Source: Opitutaceae bacterium (GTDB taxonomy: Bacteria; Verrucomicrobiota; Verrucomicrobiia; Opitutales; Opitutaceae). Taken from it: a stretch of 64,000 nt of DNA. Below the pieces are notes generated by a model that was given only the letters and a program-made list of their open reading frames with translations, was not told the origin of the DNA and did not search any database. A program made the translations under genes and the position numbers. The stretch is taken from assembly GCA_028280945.1 (NCBI GenBank), contig JANQKV010000060.1, positions 62,001 to 126,000 of the forward strand, in the 5' to 3' direction. Below are positions 44,035-52,886 of this stretch, piece after piece (position 1 is the stretch's first letter; every line of letters starts with the position of its first letter).

Positions 44035-44497
44035 CGGCGGAAGGGCAGTCGTTGAGGCAGCCTTCGTCCCAAGCGATTCCGCTGAATACGCTGACCACCC
44101 GAGGGTCAGCCAAGGCTCCCCCGTAGTATTTGCGTTGCGCAAAACGGAAGGCGCGTTCCATCACCTGACCGGGGCGGCCCAATTTGGGGCCGAGGGTGTT
44201 CCACGCCGTGATCCGCTCGGCGGTGACGCCCGGCCGTTCGAGAAACCAGGTGCCCATTTCCGTATCCGAAGAGCCATTACGCAGGGCGGACATGGCTTCC
44301 TCCAGCGTGAAGCCAAAATGGGCAAGGAAGGTGCCGTCGGTGGCCAGGCGATGGCCGAAAAAGGGCTCGAAATCAGCAGTCAACCTGCCGGTTGCCTGCA
44401 GGCGCGCCTTGTCGATGAACCGGGCCAGCCACATGCAGTCGGCAACCGACCGATCCCACGGTGGGCGCAGGTTCAGGGGATTTCCGGACGGGGTCAT
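44027..44497 (-). CDS. DUF5069 family protein, copy 1
   Basis: A 156-residue protein. CMWLARFIDKARLQATGRLT, EPFFGHRLATDGTFLAHFGF, NGSSDTEMGTWFLERPGV and ITAWNTLGPKLGRPGQVMER match DUF5069, a helical family of unknown function frequent in Verrucomicrobia. It begins 10 bases after upp (ATG 44497; ATG 44518 would overlap upp) and its stop overlaps the GNAT-SH3 start in ATGACTGA, so the three genes are probably cotranscribed. A second copy is at 48933-49370. Confidence 0.8.
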   Translation of the reverse strand: MTPSGNPLNLRPPWDRSVADCMWLARFIDKARLQATGRLTADFEPFFGHRLATDGTFLAHFGFTLEEAMSALRNGSSDTEMGTWFLERPGVTAERITAWNTLGPKLGRPGQVMERAFRFAQRKYYGGALADPRVVSVFSGIAWDEGCLNDCPSADD

Positions 44498-44507
44498 GAC
44501 TGGCGAA

Positions 44508-45122
44508 TCAGGTGCCATAGAGACGATCGCCAAAGTCGCCCAACCCGGGAAGGATGTAGCTCTGTTCGTTCAGTTCCCGGTCGATCGAGGCGGTGATGAT
44601 GGGCACGTCCGGATGATGGGATTCAATCTTGGCGACACCTTCCGGCGCGCTGACGATCGTGACCAGTCGAAGGTCCTTGGCGCCCCTTTCGCGCAGCACG
44701 TTCAAGGCTTGGACGGCGGATCCTCCGGTGGCGAGCATGGGGTCCACACAGAGCACGCGGCGGTTCACCAGAGGCGGGAGTTTGCAGTAGTAGCTGCGGG
44801 CCTTCGCGGTCTCATGATCGCGCTCCAAACCCACGTAACCGACGCTGACGGCGGGGAACAGATCCGTGTAAGGCTGCAGCATGCCCAGTCCGGCGCGAAG
44901 GATGGGCACGACAACAAGACCTTGGTCCAGCACGGGGCTTGTGATCGCTTCAAGTGGAGTTTCGATCGCCTTTCCCTTGGTGGGCAGGTCGCGGGTTGCC
45001 TCAAGGGCGAGCAACAAACCCACTTGATAACTGAGCGTGCGGAAGGTTGCCGGGTTGGTGGTTTTGTCGCGCAGGTGGGTGAGGGCGTGGGTGGCGAGGG
45101 GATGGTCGATGACGTGAGGCAT
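44508..45122 (-). CDS. upp: uracil phosphoribosyltransferase
   Basis: A 204-residue enzyme that makes UMP from uracil and PRPP. VIDHPLATHALTHLRDKTTN is the family start, VVVPILRAGLGMLQP the dimer/active-site loop, VLCVDPMLATGGSAVQAL the PRPP loop and QSYILPGLGDFGDRLYGT the uracil-binding C-terminus. It is complete. It follows the nucleoside 2-deoxyribosyltransferase gene by 40 bases, giving a pyrimidine-salvage pair, and precedes DUF5069. ATG 45122. Confidence 0.96.
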   Translation of the reverse strand: MPHVIDHPLATHALTHLRDKTTNPATFRTLSYQVGLLLALEATRDLPTKGKAIETPLEAITSPVLDQGLVVVPILRAGLGMLQPYTDLFPAVSVGYVGLERDHETAKARSYYCKLPPLVNRRVLCVDPMLATGGSAVQALNVLRERGAKDLRLVTIVSAPEGVAKIESHHPDVPIITASIDRELNEQSYILPGLGDFGDRLYGT

Positions 45123-45162
45123 GGTGGAGAGGATCTAAGTCAGAAGAAAATGATGGCCCCGA

Positions 45163-45882
45163 TCACAGCAGTCCGCGGTCGATTTTGGCCTGGAGAATTT
45201 CAGTCAGTTGCCGGCGGAGTTTGGCGGGGCGGTCCTTGAAGCCGGGCATCGCGGCAAGCCAGGCGTAGACATCGTTGCGCAGTTCGTGCGCGAGAGCGGG
45301 GGGCAGGGCGGCGGCGCGATCGAGGGCGGCGATAATTTTCGGCACCAGCGCTTCGGAAATCTCCCGGAGGGTTTTGGAGGCTCGCCGTTGCCGCAGTCGT
45401 TGGGGCAGGGTCATGTTCACCGGTGTGCTTCTCTTGAGACTGACGCGGTAGTCAATCAACGTGGCTGCCCGCACCACTTCCGTCCGCGGGTAAAAGCTGG
45501 CCATCAGGTTCCAGGGATCCAGGTCAGAATCGCCTTGGTCGCCGGCGGCGCGCAGATCGGTGCGTAGCAGCACGGCGGGGATGTCGGCGAATTTGGCGAT
45601 CATGAATTCGATGACGGTGCCGCTGTCCAGCTCACTGCCATCAAAATTGAAGAGAGCGAGGTCTGACTCGAGCAGCGCCATGATGTCCTGATCGCGAATG
45701 ACGTGCGGATCGAGTCCTCGCAATTCGAAGTCCTGCGGCAAGTAGCAGCGGTATTTTCCGCCTGACTGCACGTAGATCGACTCCGCCATCAGCGCATTGC
45801 CCGCCAGGTGCTTGATATCGAAAAGCTCTCCACCGAAGTAAACGGTGTAGGGAGGCGCAGGAATGCCGGATTGCTTTTTCAC
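45163..45882 (-). CDS. nucleoside 2-deoxyribosyltransferase family protein
   Basis: A 239-residue protein. YTVYFGGELFDIKHLAGNAL and CYLPQDFELRG form the N-terminal part of the fold, SDLALFNFDGSELDSGTVIE carries the DSGT segment with the nucleophilic Glu, and IPAVLLRTDLRAAG follows. These enzymes exchange bases on 2'-deoxyribosides or hydrolyse deoxynucleotides. The C-terminal 90 residues are an extra helical region. GTG 45882 was chosen; a TTG at 45936 is possible. With upp it suggests nucleobase salvage. Confidence 0.85.
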   Translation of the reverse strand: MKKQSGIPAPPYTVYFGGELFDIKHLAGNALMAESIYVQSGGKYRCYLPQDFELRGLDPHVIRDQDIMALLESDLALFNFDGSELDSGTVIEFMIAKFADIPAVLLRTDLRAAGDQGDSDLDPWNLMASFYPRTEVVRAATLIDYRVSLKRSTPVNMTLPQRLRQRRASKTLREISEALVPKIIAALDRAAALPPALAHELRNDVYAWLAAMPGFKDRPAKLRRQLTEILQAKIDRGLL

Positions 45883-45952
45883 GTTAAGATGGACTGGACA
45901 GAACGGCACGTTGCCTCGGCTTGGAGCACTCGGCAATCGGGTTCCGGCCTGA

Positions 45953-48361
45953 TCAAGGATTTAGCTTAAGGCGATGCACCACTTCGCCGGGTTGAAAAGG
46001 GGTGGGGTCGCCGCGGAGCCACGCCTGGTGGCCGGCCCGGTAGTAAGGTGAGAGCGGGTTGCCGCTTTGACCGCCGGGCAACTGCATGATGCCGTCCGGC
46101 TCTTGTCCCGGAGCAACCACGAAGCGCAGGGAGGCACCGTGGGTCGGCCGGGCAACCCGAGGCACCCGGGCATCGCCGTCCTGCTGATCCGGAGTCATGT
46201 CGAGGAATTGCCCAATGAATCCGGGAACCGCATACGACAGCGGATGGCGCATGCTCAGGCGGTTGGCATCTCCCCAGGTGTAGTCGGTGAGATCGGAGGA
46301 TTCGTCGCGGGCTTCTTCGATCAATTGACGGGCGACCGATTGCCGCAGATCGGCCCACCGGCGGTGGGGTGGGGCGAGCAGGTGGAGCGGCTCGTCGCGG
46401 TGCAGTTCCCACAGCGCTTCGTCGTATCGTAATCGTGAATACCGGAAGCCCGGATCGCGGCTTCGGCTTTTGGCAAAAATCGGTTCCAAGGTTGCTGATG
46501 CCAAGGAGCGGTGCCAGCGGCGAATGAACCGGTAGGCCGCCGAGTTGAGCGCGGCGCGCCCGTCCCATGATTCGACCATTGCGAGCAGCTCCGTCCGCGC
46601 CGGTTCCGCCGATCCCGTGGGCTGGCGGAGCGTTTCCTTGAGGAGCTCGGCCCAGCGCTTCGCCCAAAAGGCCTCGTTGTCCAGCTGGATGGCCAGGAGG
46701 TCGGCGGGTTCGATGGTTTGGCCGGCGAGATCGCGCAGGCGGGATTCGATTTGGGCGGCGCGATAGGGCTCGTCGAAACCATCGTCACCGATGCGCGCGA
46801 GTTCCTCACCGCCCACTTTGCGCTGGTTGCCCGACCAAAGAACCTCGCCGGGCGCCGCACGGCGCACCGGGCGTTCCGCGGGCGTCAGATAACCGTCCCA
46901 TCCCCGATCACCGAATGTCCAGGACACCGGAAAGCGTCCGTCGTAGCCGAGACGTTTGGGCAGTTTACCGGTCAGGGCCCAGGCGGCTGCCCCCGTGCGA
47001 TCAACCACAAACATGTTTTGGTTCGGCATGCCCGACTTCGCGGCGATCGCGAGGGCCTGGTCGACGTCCCGGGCCAAGCCCAAATCGAGGACGTCAAAAT
47101 TAACCGCGGCGGGGTCGTGAAATGTCCACTTGTGGGCGAGTGATTTCCCTCGCACGGTGCGTGCGACGATCGGGCCGTGAATGGTCCAGGTCGACTCCAC
47201 TTCCTCGGTATCGCCGTTTTTCAGGGTGATGACATCGACCCGCTCCTCGAATTCCTCCGACTCGCCGTTGACGTAGTAGAGGATTTCCGGCGCGACCTGA
47301 TTGAGATCAATCGGCACCAAGTCGCCGGTGTCGACCGTGGCGTTGGTGTGGGTCCACGCGATGTGGCCGTTCGAGCCGATGATGATTCCCGGCACGCCCG
47401 GCAAAGAAACCCCCTCAACCCGATGCGGGCTTCCATCTTCGAGACCGTAGTTGAGCTGGGCGCGATACCAGGTGTTGGGGACCTTCAGGCCGAGGTGGGG
47501 ATCGCCCGCGAGCAGGCCCGCGCCGTGTTCGGTTTGGGCTCCCGTGACAACAAAGGCATTGGAGCCGATGGTCAGCCGGTCGGGGGCGGGTTCGAAGCGC
47601 GAAACGGAGTCCTCCGGCTCGAGTATGACTTCGTTGGGCCGCAAATCCAAAATGCGCTCGCTGGGCACTGCGCGCAGCGGTCTGGTCGTGCCGTCGAAGG
47701 TGCTGTCGTTTGGGCCGATGACAGGATTGAAGTAGTCGACGGAGGCCTCCGCCATGACGTCGCGCAAGGTGCTCAACGTCTGTTCATAAACCCCGGTGGG
47801 TTTCTGCAGCTCGAGCACCATCGCATAAAAAACCAGCACACAATCCCGTGGTTCCCACGGTTCGGGGTCGCCCCGCAACACCGCGTATTCCCACGGGGTC
47901 TGGGGGAGTGACTGCAGGCCGGTGTTCACGCCTGCCGTGTAAGCTTGAAGCAGCGCGACCTGCGCCGGGGGAAGTTGGGCCAACACCTGATTCGACAGGT
48001 CGCTGAAGCGATGAACCACCGTGGCGCGGTCGAGAGGGAGGGCGGCTTCGCCAAACAGCTGGGACAGTCGACCGGCAGCATTGCGGCGCGACAGATCCAT
48101 TTGGAAGAAGCGATCCTGGCCGTGCGCCACGCCCAGAGCATACATCGCGTCCGACCGATTGCCGGCGGTGATGACGGCCACGCCGATCTCGTCGCGGGCA
48201 ACCTCGGCGGTTGCACCGATCCCCGGGGCGGTGAGTTCCCCATCCAAAACCGGCAGGCTCGCCTCGATGCGATTCCACATCCACGTCGCACCGAGCAAAG
48301 CCATCAGCACCACGACACATGCGATAATTCCGATCCATTTGAGAGCCCGGGCGTATTTCAT
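45953..48361 (-). CDS. penicillin acylase family protein (Ntn-hydrolase)
   Basis: An 802-residue precursor with an N-terminal membrane anchor or signal (WIGIIACVVVLMALLGATWM). The alpha chain covers about 40-250 (YALGVAHGQDRFFQMDLSRR, LLQAYTAGVN). Self-cleavage is expected before Ser267 in LTIGSNAFVVTG, the N-terminal nucleophile of the beta chain, followed by LLAGDPHLGLKVPNTWYRAQ. The family hydrolyses amides such as penicillins, acyl-homoserine lactones or N-acyl peptides; the true substrate is unknown. Periplasmic. It lies 54 bases past gntK and 70 bases before the deoxyribosyltransferase gene. Confidence 0.92.
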   Translation of the reverse strand: MKYARALKWIGIIACVVVLMALLGATWMWNRIEASLPVLDGELTAPGIGATAEVARDEIGVAVITAGNRSDAMYALGVAHGQDRFFQMDLSRRNAAGRLSQLFGEAALPLDRATVVHRFSDLSNQVLAQLPPAQVALLQAYTAGVNTGLQSLPQTPWEYAVLRGDPEPWEPRDCVLVFYAMVLELQKPTGVYEQTLSTLRDVMAEASVDYFNPVIGPNDSTFDGTTRPLRAVPSERILDLRPNEVILEPEDSVSRFEPAPDRLTIGSNAFVVTGAQTEHGAGLLAGDPHLGLKVPNTWYRAQLNYGLEDGSPHRVEGVSLPGVPGIIIGSNGHIAWTHTNATVDTGDLVPIDLNQVAPEILYYVNGESEEFEERVDVITLKNGDTEEVESTWTIHGPIVARTVRGKSLAHKWTFHDPAAVNFDVLDLGLARDVDQALAIAAKSGMPNQNMFVVDRTGAAAWALTGKLPKRLGYDGRFPVSWTFGDRGWDGYLTPAERPVRRAAPGEVLWSGNQRKVGGEELARIGDDGFDEPYRAAQIESRLRDLAGQTIEPADLLAIQLDNEAFWAKRWAELLKETLRQPTGSAEPARTELLAMVESWDGRAALNSAAYRFIRRWHRSLASATLEPIFAKSRSRDPGFRYSRLRYDEALWELHRDEPLHLLAPPHRRWADLRQSVARQLIEEARDESSDLTDYTWGDANRLSMRHPLSYAVPGFIGQFLDMTPDQQDGDARVPRVARPTHGASLRFVVAPGQEPDGIMQLPGGQSGNPLSPYYRAGHQAWLRGDPTPFQPGEVVHRLKLNP

Positions 48362-48415
48362 GCGCAGGGAATTTCGGCAGGGATACCGGGCTTGTCCAGC
48401 CGCGGTCGCAGGGAT

Positions 48416-48940
48416 TTAACCGTTGGCCAGGTCCCCCAAATATTTGAAGGATTGGTCAACAATTTCGGCGGGGGAGTCGGCGACGTTGCACCAAAGCGCT
48501 TCTTTGGGCGAGGGCACTTCGAGGGTCGCCAATTGCGAGTCCACCAGACTGGGCGGCATGTAGTGATCGTGGCGGGCGGCCACGCGTTCGCGGAGCAGTT
48601 CGCGATCGCCTTGGAGGAAGATGAACCGCAAGGGGCCATTGGTCGGCTGCAGGCTTTCCCGATAGCATTCACGCAGGGCCGAACAAGCCAGCACGAGCCC
48701 GCTCCCGTCGGCCAAGTGTTGCTCCAGCAAATGCCGCAAACGTTCGAGCCACGGCTCCCGATCCGTATCCGTCAGGGCGATACTCCGGCGCATTTTGGCG
48801 ACATTGGCCTCGGGATGATAGTCGTCGGCATCGGCATAGGGGGTTTTCAACCGGGCGGCCAGCTCGCGGCCGACGGTGGACTTGCCGGTGCCGCACACGC
48901 CCATGACCACGACGGTGACTGGCATCGTGGTTTCAGACAT
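48416..48940 (-). CDS. gntK: gluconokinase
   Basis: A 174-residue kinase with P-loop GVCGTGKSTVG, ADADDYHPEANVAKMRRSIA (gluconate site and lid), LTDTDREPWLERLRHLLEQH and the VLACSALRECYRESL motif, all GntK hallmarks. It phosphorylates D-gluconate to 6-phosphogluconate. No gluconate permease is next to it. ATG 48940 overlaps the stop of the DUF5069 gene upstream in ATGTCTGA, so translation is coupled. A C-terminal GDLANG end is normal in length. Confidence 0.93.
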   Translation of the reverse strand: MSETTMPVTVVVMGVCGTGKSTVGRELAARLKTPYADADDYHPEANVAKMRRSIALTDTDREPWLERLRHLLEQHLADGSGLVLACSALRECYRESLQPTNGPLRFIFLQGDRELLRERVAARHDHYMPPSLVDSQLATLEVPSPKEALWCNVADSPAEIVDQSFKYLGDLANG

Positions 48941-49370
48941 GGGAGGCGCGCAGCGGTCGACCTTCGTCGATTTCAATCAGGTCGAAAAACGTATCGACCC
49001 CTTGCCCGGCAAATCCCTGCTCCGCGACCCGCGCGGCCAGGAACTCCGAGCGGTGATCGCGCCAGCCCAGCTTGGCCATGAAGGCGCTCCAAACCACACA
49101 GTCGTGTTCGCTGCGATCGTGGCCTTGGGCAAAGCACCACGCGAGAACCTCACCGTCATTCGCGCCGCTGAGCACCTTGGCCTTAAGCGCATCGTATTCG
49201 ATGCCCAGAAAGTTGGCGGCACGACCATCGAGGCCCTTGCTCAGCGCTACTTGGTATTCGGGCGGAAGCGCACCGCGTGCGTGCAGGCGAATTTTATCGA
49301 ACATACGGCCCACATAAACGAGTGGGCCGACCTTTTCGTAAGGACTGCGAAGACCGGGGATGGCGGGCAT
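48933..49370 (-). CDS. DUF5069 family protein, copy 2
   Basis: A 145-residue paralog of the protein at 44027-44497: VGRMFDKIRLHARGALPPEY, AANFLGIEYDALKAKVLSGA, DGEVLAWCFAQGHDRSEHD and FMAKLGWRDHRSEFLAARVA align with the same blocks. Function unknown. ATG 49370 was chosen, 13 bases after the small membrane protein. Its 3' end overlaps gntK by 8 bases. Confidence 0.8.
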   Translation of the reverse strand: MPAIPGLRSPYEKVGPLVYVGRMFDKIRLHARGALPPEYQVALSKGLDGRAANFLGIEYDALKAKVLSGANDGEVLAWCFAQGHDRSEHDCVVWSAFMAKLGWRDHRSEFLAARVAEQGFAGQGVDTFFDLIEIDEGRPLRASHV

Positions 49371-49383
49371 GGAGGGTATTGGT

Positions 49384-49653
49384 TTAGTTGCGTCGCCAAT
49401 AAACCCACGTGCACACCACCGCGGCGGCATATGTCGGCAACACAATCCACCAAGGGTTGAAAGGCATGTCGTAGTGTTCGACCAACCAAAACGTTCCCCA
49501 AGTCTTAAACCCGATCAGCACCCAACCCACCACGATCCACCACTCGGATCGCCGGCTCCGGCCCATCGGTCGGCGCACTTTGACGTCGCGCACAAAGCCA
49601 GCTTCGGCCTGGGAGGAGGATCGGCGGCGAAAAGGAAGGAGGTTGGCGAACAT
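49384..49653 (-). CDS. small membrane protein, unknown
   Basis: An 89-residue protein with a basic, Arg/Ser-rich N-terminal half and two membrane helices (WWIVVGWVLIGFKTWGTFW and WWIVLPTYAAAVVCTWVYW) separated by a short loop. No family is recognised. ATG 49653 is the best start; the upstream context has no strong Shine-Dalgarno sequence. It is the first gene of the minus-strand run with DUF5069 and gntK. Confidence 0.6.
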   Translation of the reverse strand: MFANLLPFRRRSSSQAEAGFVRDVKVRRPMGRSRRSEWWIVVGWVLIGFKTWGTFWLVEHYDMPFNPWWIVLPTYAAAVVCTWVYWRRN

Positions 49654-49849
49654 GACCAAGGAAACTCTACGGGCAAAAGGGATCATTGGAAAGCAGGGGC
49701 CGTTATTTTGCGGGCAACCATAAGCCATTGCGAAAGGCGTGAAGCCGAGTGACTTATAAGTGGAGTCGGAACGATAATGCCGTTTGTTGAGCGAAAAGGG
49801 GAAACAAATCCGAACCGGCCCCGGTCAGAGGGGAAAAAGGAAAACTACC

Positions 49850-50359
49850 ATGAACCTCATCAAAAGATTCTCCATTCTGGGTTTGGCCGTCGCGTTGGGC
49901 GCGGTGGCCTCGGCACAAGCCGTGGAAGTTGATTTTGTCGAAGCTGACAAATTCACCGATTTCACCGCTTCCCCCACGCGGGCTGATGCAGCGCGGGAGA
50001 GTTACATGAAAGAACTCACTCGTTACCTGGAATCGCGTCTCGATAAGGAGATTGCTCCCGGGCACCACGTCCACGTGGTGATCACCGATATCGACATGGC
50101 TGGCGAGTTCGAGCCGTGGCGACGCGGTGGGTTTGAAGACGTGCGTATCGTCAAGGACCTTTATCCGCCGCGCATCGACCTGAGCTTCCGGGTCGTGGAC
50201 GAAGCTGGCAACGTGATCCTCGAGGGTGATCGCAAACTGCGCGACCTTGCCTTCATGTATACGGGTCGTCCCCTCGACTCGGATCCGCTGCGCCACGAAA
50301 AGGAGCTGCTCGGCAACTGGGTCCGCAAGGAGTTCAAGCGCTACTGGACTCAAGCCTGA
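49850..50359 (+). CDS. DUF3016 domain-containing exported protein
   Basis: A 169-residue protein with a signal peptide (LGLAVALGAVASAQA). VEVDFVEADKFTDFTASPTR, VVITDIDMAGEFEPW, YPPRIDLSFRVVDEAGNVI and LRHEKELLGNWVRKEFKR match DUF3016, a small periplasmic family of unknown function. AAAAAGGAAAAC just upstream is a good ribosome site for ATG 49850. It is the first gene of a plus-strand series (S4 protein, thioesterase, binding lipoprotein). Confidence 0.85.
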   Translation: MNLIKRFSILGLAVALGAVASAQAVEVDFVEADKFTDFTASPTRADAARESYMKELTRYLESRLDKEIAPGHHVHVVITDIDMAGEFEPWRRGGFEDVRIVKDLYPPRIDLSFRVVDEAGNVILEGDRKLRDLAFMYTGRPLDSDPLRHEKELLGNWVRKEFKRYWTQA

Positions 50360-50418
50360 CCACCCGCTTTGCATTGCTACCGGCTGCTGCCCTCGTAGGG
50401 TGGCGGCCGTTTTATTTT

Positions 50419-50823
50419 ATGCCGGCCGCAACCACGAAAAACTCCGCCAACCCCACCCGATTGGACCGTTGGCTCTGGGCGGTGCGGGCGTTCAAGACCC
50501 GCTCGATGGCTGCCTCGGCCTGCCGCCAAGGCAAAGTGCGGGTTGATGATCTCGTGAGCAAACCGGCGCGGGAACTAAAACCCGGTGAGACCGTAGTGGT
50601 GCGAGAGGGGAGCGACCAACGTATCCTGGTGGTGCGTGCTTTTCCTGTTTCACGCGTGGGGGCAAAGTTGGTGGCGGACTACTGTGAAGACCGGTCACCG
50701 CCCAAGCCCTCTCGCGAGGAACGCATCGCGGCCGGGGAGTTGGTGCTCCCGCGCGAGCGTGGCATGGGTCGCCCGACCAAACGCGACCGCCGTCGCCTTG
50801 AGAGTTTTTTGGATGCGCCGTGA
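50419..50823 (+). CDS. S4 domain RNA-binding protein (HslR/Hsp15-like)
   Basis: A 134-residue protein. TRLDRWLWAVRAFKTRSMAA followed by ACRQGKVRVDDLVSKPAREL and KPGETVVVREGSDQRILVVR is an S4 domain of the heat-shock protein 15 family. Hsp15 rescues blocked 50S subunits carrying nascent chains. The C-terminus is basic (RERGMGRPTKRDRRRLESFL), as in the family. ATG 50419. Its stop overlaps the GTG start of the thioesterase gene (GTGA). Confidence 0.9.
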   Translation: MPAATTKNSANPTRLDRWLWAVRAFKTRSMAASACRQGKVRVDDLVSKPARELKPGETVVVREGSDQRILVVRAFPVSRVGAKLVADYCEDRSPPKPSREERIAAGELVLPRERGMGRPTKRDRRRLESFLDAP

Positions 50824-51245
50824 GTGAATCGCCCGATGTCTTCGCCAAGTTTGAGACCGAGCTCGAAGTACGCCCGGACGACATCGATCTTTATCAGCAT
50901 GTGCATAGCACGCGGTATCTGGACTACGTGCTGGCGGCGCGGTTTATCCAGATGGAACGCGACTACGGCATGTCCATGCGGGATTTTGCCGAGCGCGGAC
51001 TCGGCTGGTTCATGACCCAATCCAACGTGCACTACAAGCGTCCGCTTGGCCTGGGGGATCGCATGGTGGTGCGCTGTGGCATCGAGCACTTTACCGCCAG
51101 CGGATGTCGGGTGGCGTTTGAGATCGACCGGCTGCCCCAGCGAAAGCGATCGTGCGACGGTTTCTGTGACTACGCCCTGATCGATTTAAAAACCAATCGA
51201 GCCGTTCCCGTGCCGGCTGATATCCGCGGGAAATACAGCATCTAG
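50820..51245 (+). CDS. hotdog-fold acyl-CoA thioesterase
   Basis: A 141-residue protein of the 4-hydroxybenzoyl-CoA thioesterase/YbgC class. TELEVRPDDIDLYQHVHSTR contains the Asp of the D-x-D/N-x-H-x active motif (here DIDLYQHVHS), and LGWFMTQSNVHYKRPLGLGD and VAFEIDRLPQ follow. It hydrolyses short or aromatic acyl-CoAs; the substrate is unknown. GTG 50820 is translationally coupled to the S4-protein gene, and the binding lipoprotein starts 5 bases after its stop. Confidence 0.88.
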   Translation: MSESPDVFAKFETELEVRPDDIDLYQHVHSTRYLDYVLAARFIQMERDYGMSMRDFAERGLGWFMTQSNVHYKRPLGLGDRMVVRCGIEHFTASGCRVAFEIDRLPQRKRSCDGFCDYALIDLKTNRAVPVPADIRGKYSI

Positions 51246-51250
51246 TTTCC

Positions 51251-52873
51251 ATGAAAATCTCCCTTTATCGAATTCTCATCTCCCTTGCCGGAGCCGGTGC
51301 GTTGATGGCGTTTCCCGGCTGCGGTGGCGGCAACCCTGCCACCGGCAAGGGCAATGTGTTGCACCTGGCCAACGGCACCGAACCCTCCGACCTGGACCCG
51401 CAGACGATCACGGGCCGGCCCGAGTCCACCATCGTGCGCGCGCTGATGGAAGGTTTGGTCACGCCGGATCCGAAGACTCTCGAGCCCCGTCCGGGCCAGG
51501 CGGAACGGTGGGAGATTTCCGAGGATGGGCTGGTCTACACGTTTTATCTGCGCCCCGGGGCCAAGTGGTCGAATGGTGATCCGGTTACAGCGCCCGATTT
51601 TGTGGGCAGCTACCGGCGCATGCTCACGCCGTCATTGGCATCCCAATACGCTTACCAACTCTTCCTCGTAAACAATGCGGAGGCCTACCACAAGGGAGAG
51701 ATCTCGGACTTCGCCGAGGTGGGATTCAAGGCGCTCGATGACCGCACCCTGGAAATCACGCTCGATCATCCCACGGGTTACTTCCTCAACGTCCTGATCC
51801 ACACCAGCTGGTATCCGGTGCACCTGCCCACCGTGGAAAAATTCGGAGGGCTCGAGCGCCAGGGAACGCGCTGGACGCGACCGGAGAATTACGTTGGCAA
51901 CGGTCCGTTCCTGCTGGAGGAGTGGACTCCCAACCAGCACATCGACGTGGTGCGCAATCCACTCTACTGGGATGCCGCCAACGTGAAGCTGGACGGTGCC
52001 CGATTCTACCCGATCGAAAACGCGGACACCGAGGAACGCATGTTTCGCACCGGCCAACTCGATGTTACCCGGGCCTTGCCGCTCAACAAAATCGATGAGT
52101 ATCGGGAGAATCATCAGGATGTGCTGCAGGTGGACGATTTTTTCGTCTCGGCCTACTACCGGATCAATGTGAACCGGCCTCAGCTTTCCGACCCGCGGGT
52201 GCGGCGTGCCCTGGCCCTGGCCATTGACCGGACGGGCCTGACCCAGGAGGTGCAGCGGGGCACCAAGACCCCTGCATTCAGCCTCACGCCGCCTTTGCCC
52301 CAGTTCGAACCCCCGGTGGTGTTTGAGGACAACCTGGACAGGGCCCGCGAGTTGTTGGCTGAGGCAGGATTCCCCAATGGCGAAGGTCTGCCCCGGATCG
52401 AGATCCTTTATCCCACTTCAGACTCTGGCCGCATCATCACGGAGGCCCTGCAGGCGATGTGGCGCAACGGTCTCAACATCGATGTCGCGCTCTACAACCA
52501 GGAGTTCAAGGTCTATCTGCAGTCCATGACCAACCAGGACTACGACGTGGCTTGGAGTGCGTGGGGCGGAGATTACGCGGATCCCATGACCTTTCTCGAC
52601 ACCATGGTGACCGATGGAGGCAATAACCGCACGGGCTGGTCAAATGCGGCCTATGATCAATTGATCGAGGATGTGCAGAGCGTCACCGATCCCGTCCATC
52701 GGGCGGAATTGTTCATCGAAATGGAACGCATCATTGGTAAGGACGTTCCAATCATTCCGCTCTACTTCTACACCAGCGTTTATGCCAAAAACCCGGAGGT
52801 GAAGGGATGGCACGGCACCCTGTTGGACATCCACCCCTTGCAAAACGTTTGGCTCGAGCGCGCAGCCCCGTAA
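51251..52873 (+). CDS. peptide ABC transporter-type substrate-binding lipoprotein, paralog
   Basis: A 540-residue OppA-family protein with a lipoprotein signal (LAGAGALMAFPGC). It shares with the protein at 40833 the blocks EPSDLDPQTITGRPESTIVR, AERWEISEDGLVYTFYLRPG, TEERMFRTGQLDVT and VRRALALAIDR. It binds peptides or related ligands and would need permease genes located elsewhere. ATG 51251 is just 5 bases after the thioesterase stop. The lipoprotein gene at 52887 follows. Confidence 0.9.
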   Translation: MKISLYRILISLAGAGALMAFPGCGGGNPATGKGNVLHLANGTEPSDLDPQTITGRPESTIVRALMEGLVTPDPKTLEPRPGQAERWEISEDGLVYTFYLRPGAKWSNGDPVTAPDFVGSYRRMLTPSLASQYAYQLFLVNNAEAYHKGEISDFAEVGFKALDDRTLEITLDHPTGYFLNVLIHTSWYPVHLPTVEKFGGLERQGTRWTRPENYVGNGPFLLEEWTPNQHIDVVRNPLYWDAANVKLDGARFYPIENADTEERMFRTGQLDVTRALPLNKIDEYRENHQDVLQVDDFFVSAYYRINVNRPQLSDPRVRRALALAIDRTGLTQEVQRGTKTPAFSLTPPLPQFEPPVVFEDNLDRARELLAEAGFPNGEGLPRIEILYPTSDSGRIITEALQAMWRNGLNIDVALYNQEFKVYLQSMTNQDYDVAWSAWGGDYADPMTFLDTMVTDGGNNRTGWSNAAYDQLIEDVQSVTDPVHRAELFIEMERIIGKDVPIIPLYFYTSVYAKNPEVKGWHGTLLDIHPLQNVWLERAAP

Positions 52874-52886
52874 AAAACATGGGGTG

